Assembly (NCBI GenBank): GCA_002482845.1 | Contig: DLGT01000102.1 | Coordinates: forward strand, 56,142 to 120,141 | Reading direction: 5' to 3' | DNA: 64,000 nt | Source of the DNA: Saprospiraceae bacterium UBA7687 | GTDB lineage: Bacteria > Bacteroidota > Bacteroidia > Chitinophagales > Saprospiraceae | In this document: positions 53,418 through 62,786 of the stretch, in pieces | Numbering within the stretch: the stretch's first letter is position 1 | Layout: every line of letters starts with the position of its first letter | Notes under the pieces: model-generated | The model's database searches: none | Told to the model about the DNA's origin: nothing | Seen by the model: only the letters and a program-made list of their open reading frames with translations | Program-made: the position numbers and the translations under genes

Positions 53418-54389
53418 ATGAGAGAGGTTGCTTTTATAAAACGGAACAAAGATAAATGGCTAGCATTCGAACAAGCCATCACGGGACAGTCAAAAATGAA
53501 TCCTGACGATCTCGCAGGCCTGTATATTCAATTGGTAAATGACCTTTCATTCGCCCAAACATACTATCCCAAAAGTAAGACTGTAATCTATCTTAATCAT
53601 CTGGCTGCCACTGCGTTCCGGCAAATATATAAAACCAAACGAGAAGAGTCTAATGTATTTGTCCGATTTTTTAAAATTGATGTTCCCACCATCATAAGAG
53701 AACATAAAAAGTACTTGATTTACGCCTTTGTTTTGTTTTTTATTTCCGTTTCTATCGGTGTCATTTCAGCTGTTTATGACGATTCTTTTGTCAGACTTAT
53801 CTTGGGCGATAACTATGTAGAAATGACCATGACCAATATCCAATCAGGTGATGCAGTTGCCGTTTACAAATCAGGGTCTAATTGGGGCAGCTTTATTGGT
53901 ATTACCATGAATAATCTCACCGTAGGACTCAAATGTTTTATCTATGGTGTATCTGGGGGATTTGGTACTGTATACATAATGTTGCAAAATGGCATTATGA
54001 TAGGGGCATTTCAGTCCTTTTTCTACCAGCAAGGCGTCTTTTGGGAAAGTGTTCGAGGGATATGGATTCACGGAGCTATGGAGATATTTGCCATCGTGAT
54101 TGAGACCATGGCAGGACTAATATTAGGAGCAAGTATTTTATTTCCAGGCACTTTTTCAAGGTTAGATTCATTCAAGTCTGGTATCCGCACGAGTATTAAG
54201 ATTTGGTTGAGTACCATTCCATTTACCTTTGCAGCAGGATTTCTAGAAGGATTTATTACTCGATATTCTAATGTCATGCCAAACGCAGTCAGCGTAGGGA
54301 TTATCCTTACTACCTTGTCAGTGATTTCATGGTATTATCTGATATACCCATTCAAACAAAATAATCCACCTAAATTAGAAGAACTATGA
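53418..54389 (+). CDS. SpoIIM-like (stage II sporulation protein M family) membrane protein
   Basis: 323 residues. A helical cytoplasmic N-terminus (about 1-95) precedes five or six membrane segments. The family core is in GSNWGSFIGITMNNLTVGLK, GVSGGFGTVYIMLQNGIMIG and IWIHGAMEIFAIVIETMAGL (His-Gly and Glu on the lumen side are conserved). The protein is not linked to sporulation in this phylum; it is a standard part of the MoxR cassette. Its end overlaps the next start (ATGA, 54386-54389). Confidence 0.85.
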   Translation: MREVAFIKRNKDKWLAFEQAITGQSKMNPDDLAGLYIQLVNDLSFAQTYYPKSKTVIYLNHLAATAFRQIYKTKREESNVFVRFFKIDVPTIIREHKKYLIYAFVLFFISVSIGVISAVYDDSFVRLILGDNYVEMTMTNIQSGDAVAVYKSGSNWGSFIGITMNNLTVGLKCFIYGVSGGFGTVYIMLQNGIMIGAFQSFFYQQGVFWESVRGIWIHGAMEIFAIVIETMAGLILGASILFPGTFSRLDSFKSGIRTSIKIWLSTIPFTFAAGFLEGFITRYSNVMPNAVSVGIILTTLSVISWYYLIYPFKQNNPPKLEEL

Positions 54390-55123
54390 AGTGGAAAGAT
54401 GGTTTGTTGCTTTGTTTGGTTTTTATGTTGGCTTTTGGTTTGAAAGCTCAAGATTCATTGTGGTATGACCAAGAATTAGATACGACTTTATATAGTGACG
54501 ACACCTTAACATCAGTCTCATTTTTGCCTATAGACACATTTGTTAAACGTAATTTTGATTCCGCGTTTAAGGACAAATATAAAGGGGAGGCTTTTGATTA
54601 CACAGAAAAAGTACCCAAACCTAAAACGAAAAAAGATACGTCATTTCCCATAGAAGGGTTGTTAGAAGCTTTTATTTATTTTATTTATATCATCATTGGT
54701 GTGGGGATCATCATTGGCGTGTATATATTGGTGTCTGTGCTGCTAGGGAAACAAGGCGCTTGGCTGATCAATAAGAAGTCAGATGATAAAACCGTATTTT
54801 ATGGTGATGATCTACAGCAATCAGCAGATACAGATTTCAAATCTTTATTACAAAAGGCAATAGAAACAAATGATTTTAGGCTAGCTATAAGATATCAATA
54901 CTTAATTTTATTGCAAAAGATGTCTCAAAAAAACATCATCGAATTACATAAAGACAAAACCAATTCTGATTATCAATATGAGATAAAAAATGCTCCATTG
55001 AGACAGTCATTTGGTTATCTATCTTACATTTATGACTATGCTTGGTATGGAGAATTTGAAGTGTCAAGATCAGATTATGAGCATGCAGCAAAGGCTTTTG
55101 ACGAAACCTTACAAATGATATAA
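54386..55123 (+). CDS. DUF4129-domain protein of the MoxR cassette
   Basis: 245 residues. A signal peptide (about 1-21), an extracytoplasmic stretch, one membrane segment (about 90-115, IYFIYIIIGVGIIIGVYILVSV) and a cytoplasmic DUF4129 domain (about 140-240: SLLQKAIETNDFRLAIRYQYLILLQ and a late AWYGEFEVSRSDYE). The family always travels with MoxR and DUF58 genes. It overlaps the SpoIIM-like gene by 4 nt and is 1 nt ahead of the DUF4350 gene. Confidence 0.8.
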   Translation: MKWKDGLLLCLVFMLAFGLKAQDSLWYDQELDTTLYSDDTLTSVSFLPIDTFVKRNFDSAFKDKYKGEAFDYTEKVPKPKTKKDTSFPIEGLLEAFIYFIYIIIGVGIIIGVYILVSVLLGKQGAWLINKKSDDKTVFYGDDLQQSADTDFKSLLQKAIETNDFRLAIRYQYLILLQKMSQKNIIELHKDKTNSDYQYEIKNAPLRQSFGYLSYIYDYAWYGEFEVSRSDYEHAAKAFDETLQMI

Positions 55124-55124
55124 T

Positions 55125-56336
55125 ATGGGAAAGTCAATAAAAAGTATATTATTCATTATAATAGGTTTGATCATTATTCTTGTGGTTTTTTCGCAATTCA
55201 AACCAAAGACTTTAGATTGGACACCATCTTATAATACAAAAGACAAAATTCCTTTGGGTCTATATGTTTTTGATAAGGAAATAGACTCTTTTTCTACTGG
55301 GTATATTGATAGGTATAAAGAGTCACTCAAAGATTATTTTTATTGGGAAGACACTGAAAATGATGATTGGTATGGATACAATCTATTGTATATCAATGAA
55401 GTGGTAAATTGGGAAGATGATATTGTAAGAGATGTATGCCGTTTTGTTCGTGCAGGAAATTCTGCCTTTATTTCAACTTCTGTCCTTCCGCAAACACTAA
55501 TGGATTCTTTGGGTTTGTCTACAGAAAGTATGCTTTTTGATCCAAGATTTGCAGCATTATTGGATCAAGAAATAGCTGTTGTAATCTCAGATTCTTGTAT
55601 GGCAGATATTAAAGTGAGTCATACCAAAGGGCTCACAGGTTCTTATTTTACATCTTTTGATACCATCAAAACAGACGAAATTGGCTATGTCCAAACCTTA
55701 AATTACAAGGCTACAAACTTTATTAAAATATATCACGGCGCAGGCTTATTTTATATACAGTTAGATCCTGCTGTTTTTACCAATTACTTTTTGCTTACCA
55801 AAGATTACCATCGATATGCTGAGCACGCATTATCTCACATTCCACCCAATAATGATATCATTTGGTCACTGAATGATCAAACTTCCAAAGTCATTTCTGA
55901 TTCTCCGCTGCGATTTATTAAGTCTCAACCACCATTGTATTTTGCCTTTATCTTACTCATTGTAGGCATTTTGATGTTTGTAATTTTTAATATCAGAAGG
56001 ACACAGCGTATTATTAAAATCATCCCTAAGCCTATAAATTCCACAGTGGATTTTGCTAGGACTATCGGTAATTTATATTTTCAGAAAGGATCTATTAGAG
56101 ATATCATGGACAAAAAAATCATATATTTGCTAGAAAGAATCAGATCTGAATATCACCTTAACACAGAAAAATTGGATGATCATTTTGTCCAATTATTACA
56201 TACAAGAACAGGTGTAGACATTAATAAAATAGATAAAATGGTATTTTTGGTCAATAAACATTTACGAACCGATTATACTTGTACTGAAAACGACCTGAAA
56301 TGGTTGAATGATTCCATTGAAAACGTATTAAAATAA
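55125..56336 (+). CDS. DUF4350-domain membrane protein of the MoxR cassette
   Basis: 403 residues. An N-terminal membrane segment (about 7-24), a periplasmic Rossmann-like domain (about 40-260, beginning KDKIPLGLYVFDKEI and including RDVCRFVRAGNSAFIS), a second membrane segment (about 270-290) and a cytoplasmic helical tail (about 300-403). The DUF4350 domain resembles glutamine-amidotransferase-like folds without visible catalytic residues. It is cotranscribed with DUF4129 and MoxR (gaps of 1 and 7 nt). Confidence 0.78.
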   Translation: MGKSIKSILFIIIGLIIILVVFSQFKPKTLDWTPSYNTKDKIPLGLYVFDKEIDSFSTGYIDRYKESLKDYFYWEDTENDDWYGYNLLYINEVVNWEDDIVRDVCRFVRAGNSAFISTSVLPQTLMDSLGLSTESMLFDPRFAALLDQEIAVVISDSCMADIKVSHTKGLTGSYFTSFDTIKTDEIGYVQTLNYKATNFIKIYHGAGLFYIQLDPAVFTNYFLLTKDYHRYAEHALSHIPPNNDIIWSLNDQTSKVISDSPLRFIKSQPPLYFAFILLIVGILMFVIFNIRRTQRIIKIIPKPINSTVDFARTIGNLYFQKGSIRDIMDKKIIYLLERIRSEYHLNTEKLDDHFVQLLHTRTGVDINKIDKMVFLVNKHLRTDYTCTENDLKWLNDSIENVLK

Positions 56337-56343
56337 AATAAAA

Positions 56344-57345
56344 ATGAATACTGAAGAATTGCAAGAAAACGAACCTTTAAAATTTGAAAGTAGGGTAGAT
56401 ATGTCGCCCGTATTTGACAAGTTATTAGCGGTCAGAAATGAAATTAATAAAGTGATCGTAGGTCAAGAACGAATGATCGATCTACTCTTGGTTTCGATGC
56501 TTGCCAATGGTCACGTCCTGTTAGAAGGCGTACCAGGAGTAGCCAAAACCATCACAGCCCGATTGCTCGCAAAAACATTGGATACCAGTTTTGCGCGTAT
56601 CCAGTTTACGCCCGATTTGATGCCATCAGACATTTTAGGTACCTTGGTTTTTGATGTTAAAAAATCTGATTTTGAATATCGTAAAGGACCTATTTTTGCC
56701 AATATTATTCTTATTGACGAGATAAATCGTGCGCCTGCAAAAACACAAGCTGCACTCTTCGAAGTCATGGAAGAACGCCAAATCACTATGGATGGTACGA
56801 CGCACGTCATGGCACCACCATTTTTAGTGATAGCTACTCAAAATCCTATCGAACAAGAAGGAACTTACCGATTGCCAGAAGCACAGTTGGATAGGTTTCT
56901 CCTAAAAATCGAAATCGGATATCCTGACTTAAAAGACGAGATCATGATCATAGATAGAGAACACCAACTCGTCACTTCTGACAAACTCGCTGACATAGCT
57001 GCATTGGTAAAACCTGAAGAGATTATGGCTTTTCAGCAATTAGTACGACAAGTGAGAGTAGAACATCAAATCATAGAATACATCGCTAAAGTGGTGATCA
57101 ATACGCGTCAGAATCCATTGTTGTATCTAGGAGCATCGCCACGAGCATCTATTGCACTACTGAAGTCAGCCAAGGCACTAGCAGCCATGAAAGGAAGAGA
57201 TTTTGTCACGCCAGAAGATGTCAAAGATGTTTCTTATGCAGTCCTAGGCCATCGAGTAGTCGTCTCTCCTGAGAAAGAAATGGAAGGCATCACCGCAAAA
57301 CAGATCATCAAACAAATCATAGAGACTGTGGATGTGCCTCGGTGA
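56344..57345 (+). CDS. MoxR-family AAA+ ATPase
   Basis: 333 residues. Walker A is GVPGVAKT (about 59-66), Walker B is IILIDEINRAPAKTQAAL, sensor 1 is VIATQNPIEQEGTYRLPEAQ, and the lid contains SPRASIALLKSAKA. MoxR ATPases act as chaperones that remodel partner proteins, often with von Willebrand A-domain proteins, in envelope stress or enzyme maturation. It closes the SpoIIM-DUF4129-DUF4350-MoxR group. The DUF58 gene that usually follows is instead found 5.4 kb away at 62787. Confidence 0.92.
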   Translation: MNTEELQENEPLKFESRVDMSPVFDKLLAVRNEINKVIVGQERMIDLLLVSMLANGHVLLEGVPGVAKTITARLLAKTLDTSFARIQFTPDLMPSDILGTLVFDVKKSDFEYRKGPIFANIILIDEINRAPAKTQAALFEVMEERQITMDGTTHVMAPPFLVIATQNPIEQEGTYRLPEAQLDRFLLKIEIGYPDLKDEIMIIDREHQLVTSDKLADIAALVKPEEIMAFQQLVRQVRVEHQIIEYIAKVVINTRQNPLLYLGASPRASIALLKSAKALAAMKGRDFVTPEDVKDVSYAVLGHRVVVSPEKEMEGITAKQIIKQIIETVDVPR

Positions 57346-57518
57346 TATGATGATGATTTCAATTATGTAGGTCTTGTATTCGATCAAAATCGTATTATTA
57401 TTTTATTGCAGTTCATTGATTATGATCTTCATATCTATAGGTTTATCAAAATGTATATCTGATATTCACTTAGTGGACCGTTTGATTTAGAAATATTTAA
57501 TGATGTTTTTTCTAATAC

Positions 57519-59348
57519 TCACCTAATCAACGTCACATCACCACTCACAAACTCTACATCACCATTCGGATGTTGGACTTCAATCACATAACAATAGACA
57601 CCACTGACAGCTTCTTTGTCATTAAAATATCCATTCCACCAATGTCCGTTGTCGTGCACACTAAACCCACCTGAGATGTAGACAAGGTTGCCCCATCTAT
57701 CATAAATCCTATATTTAATCACATTAAGGTTGTAATCATCTAATGTTTTAATGATAAAGTTGTTATTGACACTAGAACTATGACCACTGATAATATTTGG
57801 TAGGTAAAAGGGACATTTTTCTCTTTCTACATCGATACGTTGGCGTACTTCACAACCATATTCATCACGGATTAATAAGTCATAATCTCCCCAAGTAAGC
57901 CCTTCCACCAGATTTGTAAAGATTTCTTTTTCATCCAAAAAAATACCAAGAGTACTATCTTCTGCTGATACTGAAAATGAAATGCTTCCATTGTTTTCAC
58001 GGCAATCCGTTGGTGTAGCTTTTATTTCTGCTAGGATGATTTCTGGTGTTGCTTCTATGTCGACCAGTGTATCCAAAAAACAACCAAAATCATCTCTTAT
58101 ACTTATGAGGTAGCTGCCAGCTGCTAGACTGTCTATTTTGGGATCCAATACAATATTGTCATTAATGTAATATCGATATTCACCTACCGTCTCCATATTT
58201 ATTTGTAAACTGCCCACAGCATTTTTGCAATTATCCTTTTCAGTGACTACAGAAGAAATAACGACAGGAATACTTGGGTTTATATCAATAAATGTGGTGT
58301 CTCGGCATCCCAAATTGTTTTGGACGATGACCATATATCTACCTGGAGCAAGATTGTCGTAGGTGTTTGTGTCCGTAAACATTTGATTGTCTATAGAATA
58401 TTGGAGTTCATTGCCTGATGCAGAAATTTCTATTTTGCCATTATCACCACCACAGGTCGTACTAGAGACGGTCGTATTGTTATCTATACTTGGGTAGATT
58501 AAGTCAGGGATATTAACATCCATTTCGGCTTCACAACCGCCTTCCGCTTTTAGGTAGAAATGGTAGTCTCCTGAAGGTAAGTTTAAAATTTGATCAAAAG
58601 TAAAAAAAGTCACATTATCTAGAGAGTAAGTGAGCTCATAATTTCCTGCGTTTATAGGTGTAATAGTACCAAGAAATGTGTTGCAATCAGGTGGGTCAAC
58701 TAAAAAACCTACTGACTTTTCTACATCAATACCTGAAAAGCAAAATGAAAAATTATCCATTGCAAAGCCAAATCCTCCAGAGACTTGTCTAGTGCCTTCA
58801 AATTTTAATGAATAGATAGTACCGATGCATCCCGGCATGTTAAACCCAAAAAGAGTAGCGCGACCGTCTCCAGTATCCGGCTCGCCAGCTTTGATTGTTT
58901 TGGTAAGTAAGGTATTACCATTTATATCTCTCGCGGTAACTGTAAAGATTTCATCAAAATCCATATCGAGTACCTCGGCAGATACACTATCTACGGGATT
59001 GTTAAATTTCACAATCAGAGGCGTTGCAGTTAGATTTGATACCAATCCATCATCAGTGATAAAAAAACGTCCCACATTTTGACCAGGAGAAGGAGTGTCA
59101 TTGCCAAATGAACTTGCAAATGCATAAGGTCTAATGCCACCTACTTCTGCAAGTAATGGAATGGCTCCATTCTCTAGTTCGAAAGTCACACCATATTCAG
59201 TAAAAAATTGATTGTTAATCGGCAGCCCTTCATTTAAACTAAGATTCCCAATAGTCTCAAAATCAATAGTAAGACACTGATTGCTTTGCTGTGCATATAG
59301 CTTTACACTAGATAAAAAAAATAGGATTAGATAAGATTTCAATTTCAT
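57519..59348 (-). CDS. Cell-surface protein with SprB repeats and T9SS type B sorting domain
   Basis: 609 residues from the ATG at 59348, which gives the clean signal peptide MKLKSYLILFFLSSVKLYAQ; an ATG 27 nt upstream would also work. Residues about 20-210 form a beta-sandwich seen in secreted, possibly carbohydrate-binding, proteins. At least four SprB-like repeats follow (about 220-515: for example STTCGGDNGKIEIS, PTDCRENNGSISFS, each ending DxxGC). The end (about 530-609, KYRIYDRWGNLVYIS to GDVTLIR) is the gliding-motility-associated type B domain. It is exported by T9SS and inserted, in reverse orientation, into the MoxR cassette. Confidence 0.88.
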   Translation of the reverse strand: MKLKSYLILFFLSSVKLYAQQSNQCLTIDFETIGNLSLNEGLPINNQFFTEYGVTFELENGAIPLLAEVGGIRPYAFASSFGNDTPSPGQNVGRFFITDDGLVSNLTATPLIVKFNNPVDSVSAEVLDMDFDEIFTVTARDINGNTLLTKTIKAGEPDTGDGRATLFGFNMPGCIGTIYSLKFEGTRQVSGGFGFAMDNFSFCFSGIDVEKSVGFLVDPPDCNTFLGTITPINAGNYELTYSLDNVTFFTFDQILNLPSGDYHFYLKAEGGCEAEMDVNIPDLIYPSIDNNTTVSSTTCGGDNGKIEISASGNELQYSIDNQMFTDTNTYDNLAPGRYMVIVQNNLGCRDTTFIDINPSIPVVISSVVTEKDNCKNAVGSLQINMETVGEYRYYINDNIVLDPKIDSLAAGSYLISIRDDFGCFLDTLVDIEATPEIILAEIKATPTDCRENNGSISFSVSAEDSTLGIFLDEKEIFTNLVEGLTWGDYDLLIRDEYGCEVRQRIDVEREKCPFYLPNIISGHSSSVNNNFIIKTLDDYNLNVIKYRIYDRWGNLVYISGGFSVHDNGHWWNGYFNDKEAVSGVYCYVIEVQHPNGDVEFVSGDVTLIR

Positions 59349-59489
59349 AATATTCAAGTTTAATGTAAAGTTCATAATTAATTTTAATATTTATGTGGTT
59401 TTTATAAAATATTTTTCTTTTTAACTATGATTAAACAAAAATATATTATTTTTACGTGAGATTATTCCAATTTTAAACTTAATATAAAG

Positions 59490-61013
59490 ATGAAGACTAA
59501 ATTTTTATTGTTTGTTTTATTGTACACACAATTTTGTACCAGTCAAGACGGTATTCTGTTAAATACACCAGACGCTACGAATGGTTACAGTTTGTTTTCT
59601 ACATCTGGTTCCACTTATTTGGTAGATAATTGTGGCGAAATTGTCAAAACTTGGCCAGTCTATTCGCCCACAAGACACTGCAAGCTATTGCCTGATGGTA
59701 ATTTGATTTACATGACAAGTTCTACGATTACGGAACTAAATTGGAATAATCAAGTAGTAAATTCTGTCCAATTAAATGAGCTCGGACTAGTACTAGAATA
59801 TGAAGTCGTAAAGTTGAAAAATGGAAACTACCTATGTGTTGCAAGAGAGGAAGTGTCTTTACAAAGATTTCAAGAATATGGATACGATATTCCGAATACC
59901 TTTCCGACTCAGAGTGATGTTGTCGTAGAGTTAGATGGAAACAGCGGTAAAGTAGTCTGGAGATGGAATCTCTTAGACCATGTCATTCAAGATAAATTTC
60001 CTGCCAAAAAAGCATACGGTGTTATTAAAGATCATCCTGAAAAGATCAATATTAATGCCATCGCGACCTTTGATTGGGAGTTTACGGAGTCGTTTATGAT
60101 TAATGGTATGGACTATAATGAAGACTTGGATCAGATTGTCTTGAGTGTGAGGAAGGTTTGCGAGATTGTAATTATTGATCATAGCACCACTACAGAGCAG
60201 GCAAAAGGCAGCACAGGTGGAAAATATAATAAAGGTGGTGATTTATTGTACAGATATGGTAATCCAGCAAATTATAAAAGAGCTACACCAAATGATCAAC
60301 AGTTGTATTTTCAGCATAATCCAAACTGGATAAAATATGGAGAGCATAAAGACAAAATTATGGTTTTTAATAATCTTCTTTCGAAAGAAAGTTATTCTAC
60401 CGTTCAAATTATAGACCCACCAATTAGACCAGATGGATCATATACCTTAGAAAATGACCAACCATACATGCCACTGACACCAGCGGTAGAATATGGTGCC
60501 ACCCAAAATAAAGTCAAGATTTGGAGTGGGTATACTTCTGGTGCTAAAGTCTTACCGAATGGAAATATCGTAATCACTGAAGGCAGGACTGCCAAAATTT
60601 ATGAAATAGATCCAGATGGAAATGTACTTTGGAACTACGCTGTTCCATTATCAGGCTATTTGTTTAGATCAGAAAGGTATAGTCATGACTATCCAGCTTT
60701 TATAGGCAAACAACTTACACCTATGGGTAATGTAGAAAGTCCACCTAGTAATTATGCGTGCAGTTTGTACTCTAGTACCGACGAAACTGCTGATGAAAAT
60801 AAAGTAATATTTAAACAGTATTCAGATCTTATTAATATTTCTTCAAGCATAGATTTTGATATGCGTGCTTATAATTTACAAGGTCAATTATTATCTTCCC
60901 TACAATCTCAAAACCAGCAGATAGATTGGGTTCATAATTTATCTGATCAAATTGTAATTCTTCAAATCATAATGGGTAATCAAATCACTTCAAAAAAAGT
61001 TTTTATTTACTAA
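59490..61013 (+). CDS. Arylsulfotransferase-like secreted protein, probably inactive paralogue
   Basis: 507 residues. The signal peptide (about 1-18) is followed by a propeller of the arylsulfate sulfotransferase (ASST) family: LLPDGNLIYM, WRWNLLDHVIQDKFPAKKAY, YFQHNPNWI, and EIDPDGNVLWNYAVPLSGY. A degenerate type A T9SS tail ends the protein. Compared with its neighbour at 61066, the HHD element is LEYEV here and the MHTN element is MINGM, so two conserved His are missing while QHN is kept. It may therefore be non-catalytic. The two genes are 52 nt apart and arose by duplication. Confidence 0.75.
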   Translation: MKTKFLLFVLLYTQFCTSQDGILLNTPDATNGYSLFSTSGSTYLVDNCGEIVKTWPVYSPTRHCKLLPDGNLIYMTSSTITELNWNNQVVNSVQLNELGLVLEYEVVKLKNGNYLCVAREEVSLQRFQEYGYDIPNTFPTQSDVVVELDGNSGKVVWRWNLLDHVIQDKFPAKKAYGVIKDHPEKININAIATFDWEFTESFMINGMDYNEDLDQIVLSVRKVCEIVIIDHSTTTEQAKGSTGGKYNKGGDLLYRYGNPANYKRATPNDQQLYFQHNPNWIKYGEHKDKIMVFNNLLSKESYSTVQIIDPPIRPDGSYTLENDQPYMPLTPAVEYGATQNKVKIWSGYTSGAKVLPNGNIVITEGRTAKIYEIDPDGNVLWNYAVPLSGYLFRSERYSHDYPAFIGKQLTPMGNVESPPSNYACSLYSSTDETADENKVIFKQYSDLINISSSIDFDMRAYNLQGQLLSSLQSQNQQIDWVHNLSDQIVILQIIMGNQITSKKVFIY

Positions 61014-61065
61014 TTAGAATTTAAACAGCTTTTTAAAACAATCATTTCAAATAAAAATATTCACA

Positions 61066-62715
61066 ATGACATTAAAAATCTATATCTCTTTAGTTGTTCT
61101 TTTTTTAGTGCAATGTATGGAAGCTCAAAATTTGGGCCTATTGACCTACAAAAAGGATAAGACGGCAGATGGCTACACTATGATATATCCACATAATCAA
61201 CCATCAGTATTTCTAATCAATAACTGTGGTAACATCGTACATAGATGGGATGATGCTCCAAACTCTAGAGCTGGCAATACAGCTTATTTGCTTCCCAATG
61301 GCAATTTAGTGAAAACCAAAAGACCTGCTGCTGTTGCTAATGACCCAATATGGGCAGGTGGTGGTGGAGGTACCATAGAGATAGTGGATTGGGATAATAA
61401 TGTACTTTGGTCTTATACAAAAAATGATAGCATCGCAAGGCTGCACCATGATATTAAGGTAATGCCAAATGGTAATATTCTAGCTATAGTATGGGAAAAG
61501 ATGTCAAAAGACGAAGCAATAAGTTTGGGTAGAAATCCTGCATTGATTACTCAAGACGCTTTGTATCCTGATGCCATTTATGAAATCAATCCAGCGTCTA
61601 GTGCAGTCGTATGGTCATGGCATGTCACAGATCATTTGATTCAAGATTTTGATCCGACCAAACCAAATTATGGGGTGGTATCAGACCATCCAGAATTAGT
61701 AGATTTTAATTATGACACAAATAATGGTGCAGCTTCTTGGATGCATACGAATGCCATTGATTATAATGCCGAATTAGATCAAATTTTAATCTCAAGTCCT
61801 TACTTCAACGAATTGTGGATCATTGACCATACCACAACTACTGACCAAGCAGCTAGTCACAATGGTGGTAAGTCCAATAGAGGTGGTGATCTAATGTATA
61901 GAATTGGCAATCCTGCTGCTTACAAAAATGGTAATGCTGCTGATCAAGATTTATTTTTTCAGCATAATGCTACATGGATTCAGAATTTGCCTTTTGGGCA
62001 TCCAGATGCAGACAAAATATTAGTTTTTAACAATAGAAAAACAGCAACTGCTTCTGCTATAGAAAAATTTTCGACACCTTGGAATATGTATGATTGGGAC
62101 TATTCTGAAGTGAATAATGTTTTTCTTCCATTGAGTTTTGAGAATACCATTACACACCCTGGACCTCGTCCATTTTTCTCTGCAGGCCTTTCTAGTGCTC
62201 AGATATTGCCCAATAATAACATCTTAATGCTTAGTGGTTCTTCTGGCTACATCACAGAGATGACAGAAGATAAAGAAATTGTATGGGAATACGTAGTTCC
62301 GCTGAAAGGAGGTCAACCACAAGCAACGAATGCAACCCTTGCATCCATGGAAAACAATACATTCAGAGCTTATAAGTATCCTTCTGATTATTTAGCTTTC
62401 ATGGGCAAAGACCTTTCTCCTAAAGGAAATATAGAGTTAAATCCAGATTTGACATTATGTGATAGATTGGTCGGTTCTGAAGACTTTACGAATGCTAAAA
62501 CTTACATTTACCCAAATCCCACATCAGAATATCTATGGGTATCTGGTGGATTGAAGACAATCAATTCTGTGCTGATTACAGACCAAAATGGTAGACTAGT
62601 TAAAGAATTGGCGAAGTATAATAGTTTAGAACCAATATCAATATCGGATTTGCCGGCAGGTATTTATTACATAAGTTTGAATAATCTTAATGCTGAACAA
62701 TTTATCAAAAAATAG
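61066..62715 (+). CDS. Arylsulfotransferase-like secreted protein with T9SS sorting domain
   Basis: 549 residues. The signal peptide (about 1-20) is followed by an ASST-type propeller: LLPNGNLVKTKRPA, RLHHDIKVMPNGNILAIVWE (the HHD element), SWMHTNAIDYNAELDQILIS, DLFFQHNATWI and EMTEDKEIVWEYVVPLKGGQ. The end (about 470-549, IYPNPTSEYLWVSGG to EQFIKK) is a type A T9SS sorting domain. The family includes enzymes that move sulfate between phenols; the substrate here is unknown. It is the apparently intact member of a tandem pair inserted between MoxR and DUF58. Confidence 0.82.
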   Translation: MTLKIYISLVVLFLVQCMEAQNLGLLTYKKDKTADGYTMIYPHNQPSVFLINNCGNIVHRWDDAPNSRAGNTAYLLPNGNLVKTKRPAAVANDPIWAGGGGGTIEIVDWDNNVLWSYTKNDSIARLHHDIKVMPNGNILAIVWEKMSKDEAISLGRNPALITQDALYPDAIYEINPASSAVVWSWHVTDHLIQDFDPTKPNYGVVSDHPELVDFNYDTNNGAASWMHTNAIDYNAELDQILISSPYFNELWIIDHTTTTDQAASHNGGKSNRGGDLMYRIGNPAAYKNGNAADQDLFFQHNATWIQNLPFGHPDADKILVFNNRKTATASAIEKFSTPWNMYDWDYSEVNNVFLPLSFENTITHPGPRPFFSAGLSSAQILPNNNILMLSGSSGYITEMTEDKEIVWEYVVPLKGGQPQATNATLASMENNTFRAYKYPSDYLAFMGKDLSPKGNIELNPDLTLCDRLVGSEDFTNAKTYIYPNPTSEYLWVSGGLKTINSVLITDQNGRLVKELAKYNSLEPISISDLPAGIYYISLNNLNAEQFIKK

Positions 62716-62718
62716 AAG

Positions 62719-62750
62719 TTGGAAATATATAATATCAAAGTTTATATTTG
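62719..62750 (+). promoter_or_regulatory. Promoter of the DUF58 gene
   Basis: TTG at 62719-62721, an exact 21-nt spacer and TATATTTG at 62743-62750. It starts just after the arylsulfotransferase stop and leaves about 33 nt of leader. It suggests that DUF58 is now expressed independently of the MoxR operon. Confidence 0.6.
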
Positions 62751-62786
62751 CTCCAAAATTGATAACAGGTATTACTCCATAGGTTA

